Origin: JAUSEW01 sp964414015
GTDB taxonomy: Bacteria > Patescibacteriota > Microgenomatia > Levybacterales > UBA12049
Direction of reading: 5' to 3'
DNA: 17,411 nt
Assembly (NCBI GenBank): GCA_964414015.1
Contig: CAYPUE010000016.1
Location: forward strand, 1 to 17,411
Position numbers and translations under genes: made by a program. The notes under the pieces were generated by a model. The model saw only the letters and a list, made by a program, of their open reading frames with translations. It was not told the DNA's origin and made no database searches. This document shows, one piece after another, positions 7,253-11,603 of this stretch. Positions within the stretch are counted from its first letter, which is position 1, and each line of letters begins with the position of its first letter.

Positions 7253-7281
7253 ATAATAAGTAGATTTTATTTATTTGTCAA
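7253..7281 (-). promoter_or_regulatory. Strong sigma-70-type promoter, leaderless geometry
   Basis: On the minus strand TTGACA (7276-7281), a 17-bp spacer and TATTAT (7253-7258) are close to consensus. Only 7 nt separate the -10 box from the ATG at 7245, so transcription should begin at or within a base or two of the start codon. It would drive the 133-residue pilin and probably the genes after it. Confidence 0.7.
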
Positions 7282-7399
7282 GGGGTAAAGTAGAATTTCG
7301 ATTCACTTTACCTCGCAGATCCTGTTAAAGCCGCTCCGTGAGCCGTGTATGAACAATACTGAAAAGGCGAACGGCAAGGCTATTCAGGGTCAAGGGGTA
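7277..7399. repeat. 11-bp direct repeat flanking a 101-bp segment
   Basis: GTCAAGGGGTA occurs at 7277-7287 and again at 7389-7399, bracketing 101 bp that contains the TTCG hairpin and a GC-richer part (about 7320-7380). The left copy contributes most of the TTGACA box on the minus strand, and the right copy contains the stop codon of the pilin gene at 7390. Such spacing could be a target-site duplication around a short insertion. I recognise no known element in the 101 bp. Confidence 0.4.
7284..7312. other. 12-bp stem hairpin with TTCG loop
   Basis: GGTAAAGT (7284-7291) pairs with ACTTTACC (7305-7312). GAAT (7293-7296) pairs with ATTC (7301-7304) around a TTCG loop (7297-7300), with one unpaired A at 7292. 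It lies 2 bp beyond the -35 box of the promoter at 7253-7281. No T-run follows on either strand, so it is not a standard intrinsic terminator. It could be an operator or the end of a small inserted element. Confidence 0.5.
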
Positions 7400-7877
7400 T
7401 TTAGGAAAAACTTTGGATTTCCGCCAAGCAGTCTTATGATTGCGCTGACAATTGCAAATCCTCCGGCAATTATCAGAAACCCAACTATCGTATAAATAAG
7501 CCTTGATCGTGCGGCCTGAATTTTTTGCTTGTCTCCTTCAGAAGTGACCCATTGGATGCCGGAATAGATTAAAAGAATGATTGTCAAGGCAATTCCGAAA
7601 ACAAAAAGNNNNNNNNNNNNNNNNNNNNNNNNNNNNNNNNNNNNNNNNNNNNNNNNNNNNNNNNNNNNNNNNNNNNNNNNNNNNNNNNNNNNNNNNNNNN
7701 NNNNNNNNGGATGCCGGAATAGATTAAAAGAATGATTGTCAAGGCAATTCCGAAAACAAAAAGAATAGCCAAGGCAGTTGTAATTAGATTGCCCCCATAA
7801 GCTCCTCCGGATAAATTTTGTATTTCAGTCGGAACCTGTATGTTCGGATAACCCGGCAGGGAAAAAGAATTCTTCAT
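7390..7877 (-). CDS. VirB2/TrbC-like two-helix pilin paralogue, artificially split by an assembly gap
   Basis: The 5' part (7709-7877) and 3' part (7390-7608) encode halves of one protein separated by 100 Ns. The 55 bases on each side of the Ns are identical, so both halves repeat the codons for LTIILLIYSGIQW. Removing the Ns and one copy takes out 155 bases, leaving 333 bases: 110 codons plus TGA, in frame. The repaired protein has a short N-terminus, a first helix at about 30-53, the shared loop IYSGIQWVTSEGDKQKIQAARS, and a second helix at about 76-98, ending NPKFFLNTP. No signal peptide or Shine-Dalgarno is evident; the DNA upstream is the AT-rich repeat bordering the S23 gene. The gene is probably intact in the organism and is a pilin-like subunit as for its paralogues. 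Confidence 0.8.
7554..7763. other. 100-N scaffold gap flanked by identical 55-bp contig ends
   Basis: Bases 7554-7608 and 7709-7763 are identical over 55 bp and sit directly on either side of Ns at 7609-7708 (exactly 100). This is the signature of two contigs that overlap but were joined with a default gap. The 55-bp length suits a de Bruijn graph k-mer junction. It should not be read as a biological duplication. Confidence 0.93.
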
Positions 7878-7880
7878 AAG

Positions 7881-7935
7881 AAATTTAAAATTTTCAATTT
7901 TTAATTTTCATTGAAATCTCAATTATTAAATATAA
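7881..7935. repeat. AT-rich short-period repeat, left flank of S23 gene 1
   Basis: Low-complexity DNA built from TTTTCAATT / TTTTAATTTTC-like words. It reads as the approximate reverse complement of the ATTGAAA repeats on the other side of the S23 gene (8331-8361), so the gene is bracketed by imperfect inverted repeats. Confidence 0.45.
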
Positions 7936-7944
7936 ATTTTAAAA

Positions 7945-8304
7945 CTATTTTGTGTTAATTGCAATTTTAGAAAATATTAAAGTAAATTCTTGAGCTTCTT
8001 GCCAAAGCTTCGCGCAATCTTCTTTTAATTCCTCCTGGGCTTTGGTTAGAAGTCTTAGCCAATATTTAGTTTCTTTTGCTTCCTTTTTACAGATAAATAT
8101 TTTATTTTTAAAATCTTTACTGCTGCTTGCTCCATTTGCTTCTGTGTAATTTGCTCCTATGCTTGTTCCCGATCTAATCAGCTGATCGATAATGGGAACG
8201 GTGATTATATTTTTGGTTACTTTCTTGCAAAGAATAATAATATCTTCGGCAAACCTAGCTGTTCTTTCTTCCAAATCATATTTGGTTTCTGGATTTTTAT
8301 TCAT
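7945..8304 (-). CDS. S23-family four-helix-bundle protein (23S rRNA intervening-sequence type), copy 1
   Basis: 119 residues, all predicted helical and soluble, with no signal peptide. The start YDLEERTARFAEDIIILCKKV, then IIDQLIRSGTSIGANYTEANGASS, then KKEAKETKYWLRLL are hallmarks of the S23 four-helix-bundle family first seen in 23S rRNA intervening sequences. Here it is a free-standing gene, not in rRNA. Members form pentameric bundles, probably nucleic-acid binding; the cellular role is unknown. It sits between two pilin-like genes of the secretion cluster, on the same strand, and is bordered on both sides by AT-rich repeats, as if inserted. TATAAT overlaps the ATG on the minus strand and no Shine-Dalgarno is seen, so translation may begin slightly differently. 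A related but divergent copy lies at 11051-11419. Confidence 0.85.
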   Translation of the reverse strand: MNKNPETKYDLEERTARFAEDIIILCKKVTKNIITVPIIDQLIRSGTSIGANYTEANGASSSKDFKNKIFICKKEAKETKYWLRLLTKAQEELKEDCAKLWQEAQEFTLIFSKIAINTK

Positions 8305-8330
8305 TATAATTCGTTCATTAAGTTTTCATT

Positions 8331-8407
8331 TTAAATTTCAAATTGAAAATTGAAAATTGTCTTTCTCCTTGATTCATAATTCATAATTCCTGATTCATGC
8401 TTCAATC
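8331..8407. repeat. Heptanucleotide-period repeats, right flank of S23 gene 1
   Basis: Two consecutive 7-bp-period blocks are present. The first is ATTGAAA at 8342-8348 and 8349-8355, then ATTG. The second is TTCATAA (8373-8379), TTCATAA (8380-8386), TTCCTGA (8387-8393), TTCATGC (8394-8400) and TTCAATC (8401-8407), ending exactly at the stop codon of the gene at 8408. No spacer units or conserved long repeats occur, so this is not CRISPR. Confidence 0.65.
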
Positions 8408-9664
8408 CTACGGATTGAATCCCGGGATTTTCAAAATGTCCGCTCCGATTATTTGCAGAATTACCAATGAAAATATTATAAACAAAAGACCGACAATTGC
8501 GGAAGTCAGTTGCTCTTGGGCGGCTTTCACCTGTTCGGGATTTCCCTGGGAAAATATCAGACTGTAGCCGGAGATGATGATAAGAATTAGGGCAATTCCT
8601 CCGGAAAGGCTTAAAATTACCCCAAAAACACTTTTGACCAAAGCTCCGGCATCAGTTGATATAGGAATGCCAAGTCCAGTATCAAGAACAGCGCATTTTT
8701 TTGCGGAATTTGCATCTTGGATTATAGGGTCAGTTGTTGGTATTGGTGTTCCGGATAAATTAGTCCATTGAGAACACGGGGGAGGAGGGGCAGGAAGAGT
8801 AGGAGTAGGAGTAAGACCTGTTTGCGATGATTGTCCTCCCATAGAAGTTGTGATACAGGCAGAACCATCAACAGGAGGTGGGTTAGCAATAAATTGTAAT
8901 GTTACAGAGTTTTGCGTGCCGGGATAACACGTTGATGTTTCTGCCGTTTTGCTAATACAAAAAGTGCGTGTGCCAATTTGTTTTGTTTCATCGCTCGGAA
9001 TTGTAAGAGATAGGGATGGATTTGAGCCATTTGTATACAAGGTATTGTTTTTTAAACTAAATTCTCCATACCACCACCATAGATAACTTGTATTTGGTTG
9101 TAAATTATCGAGGAGAAACTCTAAAGGTGAGCCTATTTTATAAACACACTGGTTAGGGAAAACAGAAACTTTAGGAAGATTTGATGGAATTGGTGTTGGA
9201 GTAGGAATAGGAGTAGGAACTGCAGAAATAATAATTGGAATAGTATTGCCTAATACATTTCCCGATGAATCACCGCATTGATCAGTAGGATTATTGGCAC
9301 CACAGACTTTTATTGTCCACTGCCCTGGAACGTATTGCACATTCATTGTGTTGAAAAGAAAAAACAGATTAAATCCTACGGTAATTTCATCTGTTGTCCC
9401 TGAAAATTTTTGGCTACGGACAATATAGTTGGAATATCCTGATGGAGGAGTATTTTTAGGATAAGATAAAATAATGTATGTTACCCTCTTAACGAAACAA
9501 TTGCCATTACCTTTGATGGTTATGTCTCCTTGATAATCAGGAGAAAATATGGTTTGGTCCGTGCTTAGCTGGCAAGAGGCTTGTGCGTAAGCCCCATTGC
9601 TCCAAGATGCGAAGAATAAGAAGAAAATAAATAAGCTTGAAAATAAAAATACTATCCTTCTCAC
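8408..9664 (-). CDS. Secreted surface protein with C-terminal VirB2-like two-helix (pilin) module
   Basis: 418 residues. A signal peptide covers residues 1-28 (MRR, hydrophobic core, GAYAQ). Residues 30-145 and 165-262 look like two beta-rich, Ig-like extracellular domains. They hold several Cys (31, 57, 121, 130, 173, 236, 246) and are separated by a PTPIPTPTPIP linker at 150-160. A second Pro-rich linker covers about 284-310. The C-terminus (343-412) has two helices around SGYSLIFSQGNPEQVKAAQE and then SAIVGLL, the same plan as the small VirB2-like proteins but with GN replacing GD and Gln replacing Arg. It could be a specialised tip or anchor pilin carrying an adhesive domain. The GTG start is forced, since an in-frame TGA lies two codons upstream. 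A candidate promoter (9671-9699) ends 6 nt from the GTG. Similar fused proteins in CPR genomes are annotated as hypothetical. Confidence 0.75.
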   Translation of the reverse strand: MRRIVFLFSSLFIFFLFFASWSNGAYAQASCQLSTDQTIFSPDYQGDITIKGNGNCFVKRVTYIILSYPKNTPPSGYSNYIVRSQKFSGTTDEITVGFNLFFLFNTMNVQYVPGQWTIKVCGANNPTDQCGDSSGNVLGNTIPIIISAVPTPIPTPTPIPSNLPKVSVFPNQCVYKIGSPLEFLLDNLQPNTSYLWWWYGEFSLKNNTLYTNGSNPSLSLTIPSDETKQIGTRTFCISKTAETSTCYPGTQNSVTLQFIANPPPVDGSACITTSMGGQSSQTGLTPTPTLPAPPPPCSQWTNLSGTPIPTTDPIIQDANSAKKCAVLDTGLGIPISTDAGALVKSVFGVILSLSGGIALILIIISGYSLIFSQGNPEQVKAAQEQLTSAIVGLLFIIFSLVILQIIGADILKIPGFNP

Positions 9665-9670
9665 TCTTCA

Positions 9671-9699
9671 ATCGTAGACAGTTTTGGATATTTTTGCAA
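9671..9699 (-). promoter_or_regulatory. Candidate promoter for the fused pilin gene (leaderless geometry)
   Basis: On the minus strand TTGCAA (9694-9699), a 17-bp spacer and TACGAT (9671-9676) lie 6 nt before the GTG at 9664. Each hexamer matches consensus at 4 of 6. The layout is the same as at 5873-5901. Confidence 0.35.
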
Positions 9700-9724
9700 G
9701 CATCCGGTAGTTGTTTGCTAGCAC

Positions 9725-9758
9725 TTGACAAATGCCCCCTGTATATGTAAGCTATTAT
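9725..9758 (+). promoter_or_regulatory. Weak candidate promoter for the DUF4143 ATPase
   Basis: TTGACA at 9725-9730 is perfect, but the only good -10 (TATTAT, 9753-9758) is 22 bp away and overlaps the first ATG. At the ideal 17 bp there is only TAAGCT (9748-9753). If TATTAT is used, the second in-frame ATG (9766) lies 7 nt downstream and would be the true start. Confidence 0.25.
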
Positions 9759-10947
9759 GAGTTATATGTTATACACAAGACAAGTATTTCAAAAGCTAGA
9801 ATTAGAACTCGCCACAAAAGAAATTACTGTAATTACAGGCATGCGCAGGGTAGGGAAAACTACAGCCTTAATGCATTTGTTTGATCTAGTTAAGTCAGAA
9901 AATAAAGCCATGCTTGATCTAGAAAATCCATTACACAGAAAGGTGTTTGAGGAAGAAAATTATGATAATGTTTGGAACAATCTTAAGCAATTTCGAGTGA
10001 CTAACAATGCGAAAGCATATCTCTTCCTAGATGAAGTACAAAACTTACCTGAATTGAGCCGCGTAGTAAAGTATCTTTATGATCACTTCGATGTTAAGTT
10101 TTTTCTTACAGGCTCAAGCAGTTATTACCTAAGAAATCTTTTTCCTGAATCTCTGGCAGGCAGAAAAATCATCTTTGAGATGTTTCCGCTTAATTTTGCA
10201 GAGTTTTTAGTTTTCAAACAAATTAAGAGAGAAGAGGTAGATTCATTCGCGGTAAAAGCTCAAAATAAAAATAAAATTGCTTATGAAAGGCTTATTTCTT
10301 ACTACGATGAGTTTATTGAATTTGGAGGTTTTCCCTCGGTCGTGCTTGAAAACGATCCGGAAAGAAAAAAAACAATGCTTTCCGAGATCTTCACTTCATA
10401 TTTTGAGAAAGACGCAAAAAATCTTGCTGATTTTCGAGATATGTCAAAACTAAGAGATCTTATTCTTTTGCTTATTCCCAGAGTAGGTTCAAAGATAGAG
10501 ATAAGAAAGCTTGCAAATGATTTGTCTGTCTCAAGGGAAACAGTATACAGTTATTTATCATTTCTTGAGCAAACTTACTTTATATCACTTCTGTCAAAAC
10601 ATTCGGCAAGTATTGACAGACAAGCGGCAGGAAGTAAAAAATTGTTCCTTTGTGACTGCGGAATGGCAAACGTATTGGGAAGAACTTCGCAAGGGCAATT
10701 ATTTGAGCAAAGCGTATTTCAAAATCTTCGTTCTCATCACAAACTAAGCTTTTATAGCAAAGAGGGCGCCAGCGAAATTGACTTTATAGTTGATGGCAAA
10801 ATAGCCCTTGAAGTTAAAATGAGTATGTCACAACAAGATTTAGCTAATCTAAAACGAAGAAGCGCAGGATTGAATATTGGCGAGACTTATGTGCTTACTC
10901 TAAAATACACAGAGAATAAAGAGGGAATATTGGCGACAGATATGTGA
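9757..10947 (+). CDS. AAA_14 / DUF4143-family ATPase
   Basis: 396 residues. An AAA-type ATPase domain carries Walker A GMRRVGKTT (28-36), Walker B YLFLDEVQ (88-95) and the sensor strand FFLTGSSSYYL (115-125). A winged-helix segment follows (about 247-276, IRKLANDLSVSRETVYSYL). The C-terminal DUF4143 region has SEIDFIV (Asp342) and ALEVK (Glu352, Lys354), the D...ExK spacing of the PD-(D/E)XK nuclease fold. The family is common in bacteria and archaea and often lies in mobile or defence-rich regions; its function is not established. Met4 (9766) fits the family N-terminus (Met-x-x-x-Arg) better than Met1. The gene is on the opposite strand to the secretion genes around it. A 14-bp tandem repeat begins right after its TGA, suggesting that it is cargo rather than a component of the machine. 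Confidence 0.88.
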   Translation: MSYMLYTRQVFQKLELELATKEITVITGMRRVGKTTALMHLFDLVKSENKAMLDLENPLHRKVFEEENYDNVWNNLKQFRVTNNAKAYLFLDEVQNLPELSRVVKYLYDHFDVKFFLTGSSSYYLRNLFPESLAGRKIIFEMFPLNFAEFLVFKQIKREEVDSFAVKAQNKNKIAYERLISYYDEFIEFGGFPSVVLENDPERKKTMLSEIFTSYFEKDAKNLADFRDMSKLRDLILLLIPRVGSKIEIRKLANDLSVSRETVYSYLSFLEQTYFISLLSKHSASIDRQAAGSKKLFLCDCGMANVLGRTSQGQLFEQSVFQNLRSHHKLSFYSKEGASEIDFIVDGKIALEVKMSMSQQDLANLKRRSAGLNIGETYVLTLKYTENKEGILATDM

Positions 10948-10948
10948 C

Positions 10949-10976
10949 GGCGGAAGATAGAAGGCGGAAGATAGAA
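10949..10976. repeat. 14-bp tandem duplication (four heptamers) after the DUF4143 stop
   Basis: GGCGGAAGATAGAA is repeated perfectly twice (10949-10962, 10963-10976), which can be read as GGCGGAA GATAGAA twice. A related heptamer run lies inside the VirB6-like gene at 16026-16060. It begins one base after the upstream stop codon. Confidence 0.8.
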
Positions 10977-10981
10977 TTTTT

Positions 10982-11040
10982 GAAGTGGGAAGTGGGAGAT
11001 TCTTGATATTGAATATTTGAACGCTTGATCTCTTGGAATT
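10982..11040. repeat. Degenerate TTGA-rich repeat, left flank of S23 gene 2
   Basis: GAAGTGG is repeated twice (10982-10995) and followed by a run in which TTGA recurs roughly every 6-8 bases. The DNA beyond the other end of the S23 gene (11452-11512) is rich in TCAA at similar spacing, i.e. the inverted orientation. Confidence 0.45.
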
Positions 11041-11050
11041 TGCGGATAAA

Positions 11051-11419
11051 TTATCTGAAGTTTTGCCAGTTATTTTTTAAGTTCGTCATTTTCTTTCCAA
11101 GCTTTACATATCTTTCAATTAACTCATCTGCATATCCGGTCTTTTTAATATATTGTTTATGTTTAGACAGCAATAAATGATTGATCATTTCGTTTGATTC
11201 TCCTACACAATCCCGCATGTATCTTTGGAAATCTTTTATAGATTCCCTTCTCGCATAGCCCTCTGCGATTTGAGCCGGTATAGACCTCGATGCTCGTTTC
11301 ATCTGATCAGCTAAAAGAAATTTTTCTAAAGAAGGATAACTTTTGAGAAGCTCTTCAATTTCAATGGATAACTGAAAACTTTCTTTATAAACATCGAGAT
11401 CTAAAAAGCTTTTAATCAT
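11051..11419 (-). CDS. S23-family four-helix-bundle protein, copy 2
   Basis: 122 residues, all-helical and soluble. The start SFLDLDVYKESFQLSIEIEE, then LADQMKRASRSIPAQIAEGYARR and DFQRYMRDCVGESNEMINHLLL, are the classic form of the S23 / 23S-rRNA-intervening-sequence four-helix-bundle family (the 'DLxVYK' subtype). It is clearly divergent from the copy at 7945-8304, which belongs to the 'DLEERT' subtype, so the two are not recent duplicates. Basic residues along helix 2 would suit nucleic-acid binding; the function is unknown. The gene is convergent with the DUF4143 gene and divergent from the 923-residue gene, and it is flanked on both sides by short-period repeats. A TTGAAA-N16-GATAAA pair (11428-11455) ends 8 nt upstream of the ATG. 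Confidence 0.88.
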   Translation of the reverse strand: MIKSFLDLDVYKESFQLSIEIEELLKSYPSLEKFLLADQMKRASRSIPAQIAEGYARRESIKDFQRYMRDCVGESNEMINHLLLSKHKQYIKKTGYADELIERYVKLGKKMTNLKNNWQNFR

Positions 11420-11427
11420 TCTTTCAG

Positions 11428-11455
11428 TTTATCCTAATGTCAATTTTTATTTCAA
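11428..11455 (-). promoter_or_regulatory. Candidate promoter for S23 gene 2 (leaderless geometry)
   Basis: On the minus strand TTGAAA (11450-11455), a 16-bp spacer and GATAAA (11428-11433) lie 8 nt before the ATG at 11419. The -35 box matches consensus at 5 of 6 and the -10 box at 4 of 6. It overlaps the degenerate repeat. Confidence 0.35.
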
Positions 11456-11512
11456 GATATCAAAACTTCAAAAATCGTCAAGATCAAGATCGTCAAAAAT
11501 GTCACACTTCAA
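11452..11512. repeat. Degenerate TCAA-rich repeat, right flank of S23 gene 2
   Basis: TCAA recurs at 11452, 11460, 11468, 11478, 11484, 11493 and 11509, with direct copies of ATCGTCAA at 11474-11481 and 11489-11496. It is the inverted counterpart of the TTGA-rich flank at 10982-11040. The rest of the intergenic stretch to 11603 shows only a GGGAG ribosome-binding-like site at 11595-11599. Confidence 0.5.
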
Positions 11513-11603
11513 AAATTCCGTAATAATACCATCAGCTACCGTCCAGTATCCGTCCAATTCCTGTGCTTTTGCCGTCAAGCGGTAAAGTTTTTCTGGGAGT
11601 AAT

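Noticed and set aside
7320..7380. Group II intron domain V-like start (GAGCCGTGTATGA) in the 101-bp segment
   Set aside because: The complementary 3' half of domain V (CGGTTC-type strand) is absent and no maturase is present, so the resemblance is too short.
7554..7763. A genuine tandem duplication or frameshifted pilin pseudogene
   Set aside because: The identical 55-bp copies lie exactly at the edges of a 100-N gap, and collapsing them restores a full-length in-frame gene.
8342..8407. Short direct repeats that might suggest a CRISPR array
   Set aside because: Units are 7 bp, contiguous and degenerate, with no unique spacers and no cas genes nearby.
7945..11419. S23 four-helix-bundle genes as Avd of a diversity-generating retroelement
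   Set aside because: No reverse transcriptase, template repeat or variable repeat is present in the window. The proteins fit the ordinary S23 family.
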